From: Micropterus salmoides | Taxonomy: Eukaryota > Chordata > Actinopteri > Centrarchiformes > Centrarchidae | DNA: 64,000 nt | NCBI RefSeq assembly: GCF_014851395.1 | Contig: NW_024040374.1 | Coordinates: 23,289,695 to 23,353,694, forward strand | Direction of reading: 5' to 3' | Shown: in pieces, positions 13,201-26,169 of the stretch | How positions within the stretch are numbered: the stretch's first letter is position 1 | Layout of the letters: every line of letters begins with the position of its first letter | Translations under genes and position numbers: made by a program | Notes under the pieces: model-generated | Database searches by the model: none | Told to the model about the DNA's origin: nothing | The model's input: the letters and a program-made list of their open reading frames with translations, nothing else

Positions 13201-16200
13201 GTCTGAACTTCAGCAGCATCCTGTCCAAAAGCCAACAAATGGCTCCTCTAACACCGATCTCATCCTCACACTGCTGTCCGAGATGATATTACAATCCCAC
13301 AGCATTGTTCATTAGGCAAAATACTGATACAAGAGCTGACTGTGTTTTACCTCACTTTGTGTGGCACTCTTTAATATTTTGTCAGATTTATGGATTTCTG
13401 CTTTCTATAGGTCAGGTCAGATGCACTTTGTCACAATAATCAAGCACTGCTTTGTTGTGGGACAAAAAATGAACAACCAGTTGAGGGCTGGAGCACCATC
13501 ACTCCACTGCCTCTGCCAATCATCTCAAGGACTGCCTCTTACTTAGCTCATCCTTAGGGAATAGCAGTATTGATCCCATCTGGGTCAGACACTGCTGTCA
13601 ATAAGACACATCAGTGTTTATTACAGTAGGTACATCCTATGAGGATGCTGCTGTTTTTTTAAGCTTTTACCCCTATCATGAATGCTTATATTAATGAGTG
13701 TGCTAATAGTTGTAGTCTGTGTGCATGTGTACCTGTGTGTTGTATCATATGCTGAACTGATGCTCGTGGCTGTGCTAATGCCCTGTTTAACAGCAGCATG
13801 AAAGAAACATGTGGGAAGCAGCATCTGTCTGTTGATTCCAGGCACACGTGCCTGAGTCATAAAAATGCCGGGTGACCTCATTTGGGGCACTGTGTGCATG
13901 TGTGTGTGTGTGTGTGTGTGTTTGTGAGGGGATATAAGAATAAGGCTAGGGCAGATATTTTTTATATATTTACTGTGTACTGTGGGCCATGAATGATGAA
14001 GAGTCCCCTGTAAATCATAAAAGGGGGACAAGATAAAAAAAGCAGAACCCTGAGTTGAGTGATATGTTTTCTTTTATGAGTAAGGTTTCTTAGGATCTGC
14101 ACTATCCTGCACAGCATAAAGCAAGTTTGCACAAGAATTGGTTTTAGGTGCTTGTGTCTTATTGAATGACTGTTACTATTGCAAGATTGTTCAAACATGC
14201 ATAACTTTATTTTAAATTCTGGTAGAGATTAAAGTGGAAAGTTACCAAGATCCTAGTCAAGAGTCAAGTTGGGAACATGTGGATAAACTGTCGCACAAGA
14301 CAACTTGAATATTTGATGGAATAGATTTGAATAGTCTTCGTTTGAATATTTCACACAGGGGTTAAACACTGCTTCTGGCTCGTTAATAAACTGATAAAGA
14401 TGTAACGTTATAAACCTATTAGATATAAGAACGAGATATAATTAGGATTTGCACAAGCCTAAAAAGAAAGTTGGTTCATGAATGTCTGCCTTGCATTGAA
14501 GACTCATCCTAAACATGCAGCTCCATGCAGTGAGGTATACAGATTTTAACCAGAAAAAGAAAAAAGAAACTGGCATTAGGTTGGTACTCTGTCTTTGTCA
14601 TAACCCTGAGTTTTGGTTTTGGGAGGGAGAAGGCAGGATAGGGGGCATCCCTGGAGTAAACCTTTTTCATATAGTTGAATAACCAACATGTAGCTCAGTG
14701 AGATAAATACGCTGTTTTCTCTGAGCAGTGGTATACCTTTGCTTTTCATATTGAATCACTAGAAAATACTCTCCTTGCAATTGTTATGTTAACTACTTCC
14801 CATTGTACCATCTTTCACCGTTTCAAAAAACAGGCACAGTAAATGTTGTATTGCAGAAGGCCAGTTTTGTTTTGAACATGCCTTCTGAATTTTGTGAGTG
14901 CAGTATTCAAAGTCAGTTTTAATACATGAAATCACCTGCTATTTTAAATGTGTGTGTGTAAACACTGCAATGACAGCTTTAATGAACTGATGTTAGGCAA
15001 GTACACAGGTTCTGGTGTGGTGTAGCAGCGATGTGTATAAATAGTGATGCTGTATATTCAGAGTCAAACACAGAGTTTATGTGTGAAAATGATATAAATA
15101 AGCAGGTTTTTCATTCACCTCCCAAGGCTTTCACCTGCTGGCAATGGACCGCTCTCTTAATGGTTCTAAGAGTAGGCCATTAAACCAACAGATAGCAGTC
15201 TAGCTAGGCAACGGTCTCAGCGAGCAGCTATTTATTTGGATGGGTCTATTTGTTGTTCCATCCCCCGAGGAACTCTGCAAACTGCTGCTGCAGCATGATA
15301 TTGGAGTATTTTACCTCATGTCCTCATTCTGAAGCCTGTTTAAATTGTCAAGGATGCAATCACATGGGTACCTGTAAATGGAGGGATATTAGACACACAT
15401 TTCTGAATATGTGTTTTAACCTAAAATGAAATTAAATGGATTGGTTAAAGGTCAGCGGGCAAGGTGATTTTGTTTTTATTGTCCTTTTAGCACCTTATGA
15501 AACTCCCCTTTTATATCTCATCACGTCCCCTCTTATAAATCCTTCCTCTGTGTTTCCTCTGTACACTTTAAAATACTCTCATCATCTTTATTGTTCTCCA
15601 TTTCTGTTATGTTATCACTCTACAGCTATGGAAATAGCAGTAGGGCATCATGGTTTTGTCACATGCACTCTCAATTGGTTTTGTGTAATCATAATATAAT
15701 TACATTTCTGTCTGGCAGACATAAATGGTTAAAATGTAAATGTGGTTTTGAATTGTTCATACTCAGGCTTTCAAACATCTCTCCTCAAGAGCTATCTCTG
15801 TACAGTAACCATGTTCATGTCTATTTCTTACTTCCTGCTTGAGGAAAGGGATAATAGATGGTTACTCATTTAAAAGACTGCAAAATATATTGAAAATATT
15901 AGGAGAAGTGATAGCAACAATATTTTCACAATGTTTAAGGCTATTAGTTATTCCAGTGTTGGTGTTAATACAATATATAGGAAGCATTGTAGTTTTATAG
16001 CTTTGTTCCAAGTGAGTTTAAATGAACAGAAAGGCAGCCGTCTATGTGGATGCAAATTGGGCTGTGTTTTTGGTTAAACTGTCACAGTGGTGGTTTGTTC
16101 AAAACTCGTAGTCTCAGCTAGCAGTCACACACTCATACCCCCTCACAGATACCTGTGCATGCATTAACACTCTGATGGCAGTCTTGACAGGTGCAGGCAT

Positions 16201-19200
16201 GTAGCTGCAGTAAGATACATGACATACCCTCACACACACACACACACAAATACATTCACATTTAGGCATTTGGAAATGACGGAAGCTATGTGAAACAACC
16301 ACTGAGTACTTACTACAGTAGTAGTAATAGTGCGGCATGGTAAAAAGCAGAAGAGCCTCCTCGTTAATTATCTGCATTGCAAACATTCCTTCACCAGCAC
16401 ATTTTTTTTTGTCCTCAAATGTGATTCCCTGGATGTTCCAGTTTGCAGGGAGCATTGCCGGGATTGCATTGGCACGCTTTGGCCTGCTCATCCCAGTGGG
16501 AGAGAGAGTGTGTGTGTGTGTGTGTGTGTGTGTGACAGAGTGAGAGAGAAAGAGACACAGAGCAGGAGGAGGGGTGGCAAACAGGCTATTCTGTGGCTCA
16601 GTCACATGGGCATCCACGAGAGGTCCACAGGCAGGCGCACAGAGGCAGAGACGAGAGATGCTGGTTATCAATTCAACTGCAAACACAGTCAAGCTGGGGA
16701 GATGTTATGCCACTCCTGAGTGACACTGGGTTGTATAGGTTAGCAGGTAGTGTCTCAGCTGGTGCGGGATTCATTTTGTACTGGTTGGAGCCTCCAAAGA
16801 TTGCAGCCAGAAAGTCACGTTTCATCTCCTGTCACACTTTTTTGGCCTGTTAATTTTTTTGGCCAGTAATAATAACGCATTTGTCAGAATGTGTTCGGGC
16901 TTCACTAGTGAACATTATTGAGTGTCTGGCAGACAAAACATTGACAGTTGGGGTAAAAGACCCTTTTCCTCTTTTCAGCAGTCATTTTGACATGTCATAG
17001 CACAGGTGTGACTAAAAAAACTAATATTTGCAATACATCGTTTAGTTATATAAGTTCCAGGGTCCTGGTATTGTGTGTGCTGGCTCAAGATAAGACAAAA
17101 TGTCTGTGTGAGTGTATCAGCATCAGACAATAGTAATTTTCACTGCAGACATTTTGACAGAGGTGTATTTCATAACATTAATGATGGCTGCATTCCACTT
17201 AGGGAGAGGTAGGTAGGTAGGAAGGTTTATTGTCACAATATAACAAGTTATAGAGCGAAATTGTGTTTTGTAACTCCCTTCTGCTACATAGCAGACAGTA
17301 TATATTAATACAGAATCAATTATAAAAAATTGGTAAACAGAAATAAACTATCATCACTGGAGCAGGATGAATTAGAGTTAAAGTGTCTGATAGCTTGGAG
17401 GAAAAAGCTGCAGGGTGAACTGGCTGTGGCTGGGATGGGTACTGTCCTTTAGTATCCTTTGGGCTCTGCACCTCACCTCATCAATATCACTGATGCTCAT
17501 ATCACTTGCTCCTCTGTAAAAGCTGACAAGATCTTAGCACGGGAATTTGGCCTTCTTAAGCTTTCTGAAGAAGTATAGTTGTTTATGAGCTTTCTTCACC
17601 AGCGTGGAGATGTGAGATGACCGTGTCTGGTTCTCTGACACTCTCTGGAACTGGTAATGTGTGTGCTGGTTCACAGGAATGGCTTATTACTGGGACACTT
17701 AATGGAACGGAGCCGTCATTGATGTTAATAATTCTACCTGTACTTTTCCTGCTAAGTCAAAATGTCTGCAATGAAAAATATTGTCTATTGTGGCTAAAGG
17801 AACCTGCTGTTACATAGTTAACAAAGGTTTTTTTTCCTAACAAAGTAAAAATAATAATAATGTTAATATGAAATCCTTATTAACTGATTCACTGTGTAAT
17901 TTGCTTGCACAGTTTTTAGTTAGATGAAGCATGACTGACTGTGTATGTTACTTAAAGATTATGTAGATTCAGCCATGCAGTCACTTACACACAGAAAATC
18001 CAGTTGATTGAGTGATAGAACATAGTTGTTCTTACAAACTTACAATGTGTGCCAAACTTTATGTCTCTGACACGTGAGCTGTAAGAAACCATTCAAAACA
18101 TACAGTAAGACCAGTGTTGCTTTACAATAATTGAATATATATTTGTTATAGAAATGTACCTCACATCTAACAGTTTTGATTGCTAAAATTAGACCTTAAC
18201 CATAGACTCTATAAAAGAAATTGAAGCAGCCACCGTTATGTCACCCATTTGTTTGTGGTCTCATGTTTAAAGCATCAAGTTTCACCTTCTTGGTCTTTTG
18301 GAACCAGATGTGACCATATTTGGACGAGAGGTTGGCGCTAGCTAGTTTGCTTTACAAGGTGCATCTGTAATTCACATTAACTGTGATATTAACTGGGATG
18401 CTAATTTTGGCTAGAAAAAAACAGGCTCATAAACTCATTAGGAAAGTTATTACTGAGTTAAAAAAATAATTGAAGTGAGAAGTAGGGTCATTTTGCAATT
18501 AAGTCCGATGCAATCAGACTTCTTTTTGTAACCAGTGTAGTCGCCCCCTGCTGGCCGTTAGAAAGAATGCAGATTTAAGGCACTTCCGCATTGGCTTCAC
18601 TTGACTTTAACAAACAAAACACGCTACAAAGCAGCCCCTTTGCGCTCCCTTCCTGCCATGACCGGTTGACAAAAATATCAGTAAATTCAATTCAAGAAGC
18701 TTCAGCCTACTCCAATAGGTTGGCTCAATCTGTGGCATCTTTTACAAGCAGGATAAGCATCAAGTCTTTCAGCCAGCTTCCGCACAGCTGCACCTGCTTA
18801 GATTTTGTCGTTTGTTCTACGAGGTCAATAAGCCTTTCTCTACAGATGTGAAAGAAAAGTGGAAAGAAATACATAGATAAAACATGTGTCCTGTCCAATG
18901 TGTTATTTGATATCATCACTGATATTAGCATCTTCATGTATTCATTCACAGTAGTCAGACTGTGTTGCTCCTGTTGTAAACTTATCTGCGGTGTCTCTAT
19001 TAATTCCTCCATCTGGATGGCTGAGTGGGATATTGGTTATGATGATAACAGAGAGGGAAATTTGCTCATTTTGTGTTCTCTCTTTCCTGCCTTCCTGAGC
19101 CTTCTCTCCATTATTATGCTGAGCGTTACACCTCTGTAATTATGCATCTATTTCAGGCCGTCCTGGTGAAAACAGTCCTCTGATTGCCTTCCTCTACTTA

Positions 19201-22200
19201 CTCTACTGTTATTAGGCTTAAAATTATCACAACATAGCAGACTGTTGTACTTTAAGATTTGTTAGACTGCGATATGAAATATATATATATAATATATGTT
19301 AATAGTGTCAAACCTGCTAAAGAGTGCAAGTGTGTAGTTCACTCTCACTCTATCAAGCTCGTAGTAGATTTAGACTTTGATTAGATGTTCTTTCCATGTT
19401 ATTTAAAATGGAAACTTAAAAGAGTAAAAGGGTGTCTTTTTTGGTCCAGATTTGTTCACTTATATTTAACCCTTTACCCTAAATGTTACATATTGATTGT
19501 CTTTTACTTTTGACCATGAGTGGATAATGTTTATCCCCTATTGTCCTGGCCAGGTCTACTGTATAAACCTTTAACAAGTAAAGACAAGCAGCCCCGTGAG
19601 ACTGTTAGCATGCTTAAATGCCCATATGCCGGTGTTTAGCAGGTCTGTTGTGTCTATGTATACCATCGTACTTTAGTGTGTTAGCATGCTAACATGTGCT
19701 AATTAGCAATAAATACAAAGTACAGCCATGATGATGGGAATGTAATTAGCTTTTAGTCATAAATCGAAGTACTTGACAGACCTGTTGACGGCGCTAGATG
19801 AAATGTTGAGGGTTTACCAAAGTTCATCCCGAGGGGGACATTAATGAGTGTACCACATTTCATGGCATCAATCCAGTAGATGAGACATTTCACTCAAAAC
19901 CACAAATGTGAACCTCCTGGTGATGGTAGAGGAAAAGTCAGATCACTAGAGCCATGCCGCTAGCATAGCTAAAATACATTTAATCACACACACCTTAGGC
20001 TACATAGGGCTTTAAAAAGGACTTGGTGACCTTGTAGCTGATGTTATTATTTCCTGCAGTTCCTCTAGCTGACAGGGCGCCCACTTATGTTTGACACTGT
20101 TATTACATAATGTGGGACTGCTGTGTCGACCCTTTGGGATTCATCTTTGTCACTGAGAGCACTAATGATGCTGAGTAATGGAGCCTCTCCATCTCAACAG
20201 CGACTAACACAGTCACCTCTGTCTCTCCTGTGTTTCTTTATCTCTCTCAGATGCTGCTGCTAAGAAAGCCTTCATCACAGAGGTGAGCTACCATCTGTCC
20301 CTGTGATCTTCTGCTCTGTTACGCTTCTCTTTTTAGTCCCTTTTTGAACCTCCACATCAATAACTATTAGTTCTTTGGTTTTTGCTGGACGCTAATGAAA
20401 CCACTGGTTTGATCTGAGGATGGCAATTAATATTTGCTGTACATTTTTTTGTGTGGTCTGTGAAAACTGCCGCAAAAGTCTGAAAAAGTGTATTCAAAGT
20501 ATTTAAATTTAGTATTATTTGTCTTTGCTACACAACATGCCTCACATTATCTTAATCCTCCTAATTTGGTAAATCCCATCCATCTGGCACTGCAGCTACT
20601 GTGGATTGCACAATTTGCTTAATTTGAGTCTGCTGAGGACATTTAATTCTACTTAAATTACAATTTTAAAGCAAAAAGCTCAATTAGCATTACTGACAAC
20701 AGCAAAAGAAATATTTACATTGGATGTTCACTCCATTGACTATTAAAACTGTTTCTAAATCAGATTAATTCACTGTTTTTGAGTCAGTCATCATGCTATG
20801 CACAGTTTGAGTTACATTGGTCAAGAGGTAAAGTTTACATTTTGCTTCAAAATGAACACCTGGTCTGCTCAGTGAAAGTCAGCTCATAATGTCAAAGCTT
20901 GAAATTTGCTCCCTTGCATTAATACTGTGTCACTCTCCAGTCTTTAATATTTAAATAATCAGTGTTAATGAACAGGCTGAAATCCTTCTGTCTCCTTAAC
21001 ACAAGTCTCTCTCGCTCTTCTTCTCATCAGATGCCCTCATCCTCAGGCCTGCCTGGTCAGGGAAAGAAGATTGGCCACAGAGGGGTGGATGCATCAGGGG
21101 AAACTACATACAAGAAGGTACTATAGACAGCACATGCCTCTGCCATGATGATTAACATGTAAAGACCTGGGACTACATTTTAAAACTACTACCACATAAA
21201 GCATTACACGGTAAAATTATGATGAATGTTTTTTGTTTTTTTTCTCTATAACGATTTGCTCCAACTCAGTATACGGCCGTTCATTGACGTTAAGGGTTAA
21301 AGAAGGGGCAAGTATTTCTCTCACCACATCTCCCTCTGCCCCCTTCACCCCTCTCTCTACAGACCACATCCTCAGCCTTGAAAGGTGCCATCCAGCTGGG
21401 CATCGGTTACACAGTGGGCAACCTGAGCTCCAAGCCTGAGAGAGATGTGTTGATGCAGGACTTCTACGTGGTGGAGAGCATCTTTTTCCCCAGGTCTCTA
21501 CTGCAACCAAACACCTAGAAAACATAATGTATATGTGCAGTGCACATATGGATAATACGATATTAATGTTGCTTGTGTGGTTATATTGACTTATTTTTCT
21601 CAACCTTCCTGTTTGATGTTCATTTAAGAAGAATATGACTTTCATCCTATGTACTCTGGTGTTTTTCTGTACTTTAGTGAAGGCAGCAACCTCACTCCAG
21701 CCCACCATTTCCCTGACTTCCGATTTAAAACATATGCCCCTGTGGCCTTCCGCTACTTCAGAGAACTGTTTGGCATCAGACCGGATGACTACCTGGTGAG
21801 ATTTAACTTGCTGTATTATCTGTGTCCCTAAGTTAATAAGAAATAAGTGAATTCTTACCACATGGATGCTAAACAGTCTCCATGAAATCTTCAGAGTAGA
21901 ACTATGTGGTACACAGAGAAAAAAACAGATGTATTGAGCTGGCTAACTATGGTGGAAATTGAACTACAAGCCTCAATAGTAGTTGTGTCAAGGTTTTGAG
22001 TAGGATAAAATACTAGGACAATGAAGCACACAGAGTAAATTAACAGAAAGACAAGGAGACAGAATATATATAAAGGAATTAATAAAGATGAGCGCTGTGG
22101 ATGACAAGCCGAGAGCTAAGAGGGGAAGAATAAGGAAAGGAGGAGGAGATGGTTAGAGAGGGGAGGAAGGTCTGCAGGATGTCACCCTTTATCAGCGTGG

Positions 22201-25200
22201 AGGACCTGGAGGCTGCATGATTCACTGCTCTGCCCTGAGCAGTCTAGCAGAATATATACATATACTGCTTAGTCAGTGTTTCCGCTCGCTCCATGTGCAC
22301 ATATCTTTAATGCTTCGGCACTCCAGCCACATGGAAAGACCACATCCCGCCTCATTGCTGCTGTATCTCTCTCAGCCAGCCTGTGGTCACTCTTCAACAG
22401 ATGTCCACATAAGTCATCTGAGGACTTGTTATCACCAACAAGCTACTGGACTAATGTTTTAAGATTTGAAGTTATAGTTATGATTTGGTTTATTAAGAAA
22501 CAGAATCTCATACAGAGTTTACACACTTCCTTCTTTCTTTATTTTGCTACATGTCTGTAAACGTACTCGCTTGTTAAGTGTTTAGCCACTTTTACTAACA
22601 TTAGAAATACACATCCTAAGGGGTACAGTATGCTCTAATTAAATCTAATTGGCCTAATTGATTGAGCGCATCCTTAATTAGAGGACTATGGTTCTCATTA
22701 CACATTCTTTAAGGAAGGACCCTGAATCAGACCCGTGGGCGCAGCTAGCTACGTTAACCTCAATCTAGACCCCCTGTGGAGGCATAAAATTTAAAAATTA
22801 CATTACATTTCCCAAACCAACTTTAGGTACAAAAAGACTTTCCTTTTACGTTAGCCATCTTGTTGTGAAGATATTGAGAACATCCTTTTACTTGCTAATG
22901 TATGCATATTATCGTTCCCAATCTGCCACAGCATTTTTCCAACCCTGTTCAGCTGTGTTTTGATATGACAAAAAGGTATGAAATTAAATGTCATGTTTGA
23001 AAAGTCAGCCATTAGTAGAAGGTAGGTCGGGACAGCTTCACCTTTTTCAAAAATGATGTCTGCCATTACCTGCTATTAAGCAGCCGAGTGAAAGGGAGCG
23101 CTTACACCAGAGCTAATCATCTCATCAGCAGGAGTCTGATGTGTGTATTCACAAAGCTAGAATTCAAAAGTAGTCATTATCTGACATCACTCTTTGTTTC
23201 TCTCTCACAATCTGTATCTACTTCATACCATCATTTCTTCTCATAATTCTGACATAATGTGCATCAATGTGTGTGTCTGCATGTCTGTACATCATGAGTG
23301 TATTACTTGCTTGTGGTAGATTTATTTTTTTGATGCTGGGTGCAGAATCATAGTGTATTTGCGTTTCAGCATGCTGTTGTCACCAGTGTTTTTCAAAGGA
23401 GCTCACTGTCAGCACTGCAGGCAACTCCTATTTCATATATTTTGATCCATGAGCGTTGTAGTCAGATAATAATGTGTCGTTAGGGCAAACTCCACCGATT
23501 TTACACATACAAATCCCCAACACCCGGAGAGATGAGATGAGATGAGTAGCTCAAGGCTACATTAGCCGCTGTGAGCAGAACACACCCAAATCTCTGAAGT
23601 GAACTGTAGGTGGTTGAATTGCATTGTGGGTAAGGTAGACACCTTAGCAAGGAAGAAGAATTTGTGGAAAAAGAAGGACAATATATCTGGGCGGGGGGGG
23701 GCCCGTCCATCGTCAGTCCAAAGATGGTGTAAGAGTGCACTGCTAAATCAAAAAGGGTTATGAGAGGAGTTTTATCAAGGACATAAAAGTCCTCAATCAC
23801 TATATTTACATTGGCCGGAACAATCTAAAATATTTATGTTATTCTACATTATACAGTATTTGGATTAAGTTTACATGGAGTGCGTGGAGAACTGGTTTTC
23901 TTTCTATGAAGGAGAGCTACATAAATCATGGCTGTTCCTCCTCAACATACAGCTGTGTGTTTTTCTGCATTCACTTCATCTGTCACCTTCTTACTATAGG
24001 ATACCCTCGTTGCTTTCTATTCTTGCCTATTTTACACTAAATTCAATTCAGATGGTAGAGAAACGTCAGTATTTGTTCCGTTGTTTCTTAAATAACAAAA
24101 CTGTAGGAGAGAGAGAGAGAGACAGAGAGACATAGAGAGAGAGAGAAGTGTTCCTGCCCAAGGGAACATATTGGCATGTGACGCCAAACTGGATTTACTT
24201 ATGTGCACCAAATCTCCACAGAAACTGTGATAGTCATAGTTTGTTCAAGGACTAATGTGAATAAAATTGGACTATGTTTATCTAACCATACCTTTATTTG
24301 GGGTAAGGTAATCAGAGTATGTCAGTTTCTTCTAGTGTTTTGGTTAATACCAGTATAAGTGGTAGGTTTAAAGAATGGAGGCTAATCTGCAATATAAAGT
24401 AATCTTTTGTTACTGTCATTTTGTTCCAGGTTTTCGGTGTTTTGATCAGTATTTCTCTTTGTACCTGCAGTACTCCTTATGTAATGAGCCTCTGATCGAG
24501 CTGTCCAATCCTGGAGCTAGTGGCTCGGTCTTCTATCTTACAAGGGACGACGAGTTCATCATCAAGACCGTGATGCACAAGGAGGCTGAATTTTTACAGA
24601 AACTGCTGCCTGGATATTACATGGTAAGCAAAGTGTGTGTGGAAAAACATGTCAGAGTGTTATGTCAAAGTTAAAATGAAACAAAATGGGAAATCAAATA
24701 AGCTGACACTGAATATCAGCTGGATAACAGTTTTATTTTTAACAGAGCCATGACACTTGCTTTCAGGTTTAGAAGTTTTCCCATTTTTCTCTTCGTGGGA
24801 GGCATCAGACATGCAGGGAAATGCATGGTGAATAAATATTGCCCATGCATACAAATATACATACTCACACAAGCCCGTCTTGATACTTTCCAGTTATCAA
24901 GGCACATGATACGCACATACAGTCAACACACAGTACGAAAGCCTGTCAGTGTTCATGGATCTCGGTCTGAAGAGACACTGCACCGCTGCATCACTCACAC
25001 CTTTATTTAAACACTGACATCCCTTCTTTTTTTGAGTTACATTTTTAGATCTCAGGTTTATGTAAGACCCAGGAAATCTCTCCTCGGGACATCCTGTTCA
25101 CATAAAGCAGACATAACAGCTCTATGATCTCCGACTAGAACCTCAGGGCATGCGGTTTCATAAGAGACTGGCCAGTGTGTTTCAACATGCCCCCTTACAC

Positions 25201-26135
25201 ACACTCCACAGTCTGCGGGCTTGGTCTGAACCCAACCAGCAACAGCTCCATGTATGTCCATGATACCATTCCACCCTCTTTAAGGTTCATGGCCTACAGC
25301 CTTGTGTTTATTCATGTGCTGACAGCCGTGGCCAAAGACCACTGCAGGAATTCATTTAATCATTTAGAGACGTTAAAAGCTCAGCACACTGTGACCTTTC
25401 CATCCGTTTTTGGTTGTGTTCTGAAGCAATTTTGCAAATATAATTGGTCAAAGAAAGAGGTTTAATGAAGGTAGAGAGATTCAGTTCTCACGTGGCTGTA
25501 GCCCAAAGCCAGAGCAGGTGGGCCGAAGTAAAGAGACAGACGGACAGACAAATCGAACCCAAGAAACCCAGAGTAAACCACCACACAAAACAAAATTTAA
25601 ATATATTAAATTCTATAGACTCACAGAAACATCTACCTTAAGATGTGAAGAATAAAATACAAAACAGCAAAGCACTGTACTGCATCTCATCTGTATTTGT
25701 AGCATAACATAACAGACAACATGCAGGCAGTCATTGGTGGAGCTCCGCATGTCTTGCACAGCTGACTGGCTGATGGTAGTGAGCTAGATGAGGAGGCTGG
25801 CTCTGGGCAGCATACAGATCGCAGTGATGTAACCGACTCCACTGCCCCCACTCTTCTTTCATTATATTCCTAGTTTTTCCTTCCTCTCTCACGTTTTAAT
25901 GTCTAATCACTCTCCCTGCTGCTGTGACACTTAGTGTAATTTATTTTCCTTTACGTCTCGCTCTCCCCCTTGCTTTAATCCAACTCTTTTCTCCAGCCTT
26001 TCATGCTCATACTTGTTCTCTGTCCCTCTCCTCTCTCTCCTCTGCCTCACGTGTCTGTGTTGTTGGCTTGTCACTGATCTGCCCTCTTAACATTGACAGA
26101 AGGGTCGTGTGTGGCTGAGGGCAGACGATGCTCTT

Positions 26136-26169
<34 letters not shown>

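Larger units (their letters stand above)
1109..20250 (+). other. pip5k1c: Intron 1 of pip5k1c (19 kb, repeat-rich)
   Basis: Large first intron between the donor at 1109 and the acceptor ending at 20250. It holds two hAT-type elements, MITE-like copies, dispersed fish repeats and several CA/TG tracts, listed separately. Outside these I see no exon with good splice sites and a recognisable protein. Alternative first exons cannot be excluded. Confidence 0.7.

Noticed and set aside
16114..16692. 192-residue minus-strand open frame
   Set aside because: It runs through CA/TG repeats, giving Thr-His and Cys-Val runs. No family similarity or splice context.
21217..21861. 214-residue minus-strand open frame
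   Set aside because: It is antisense to pip5k1c exons 4 and 5, which are clearly coding on the plus strand. The frame has no recognisable domain.
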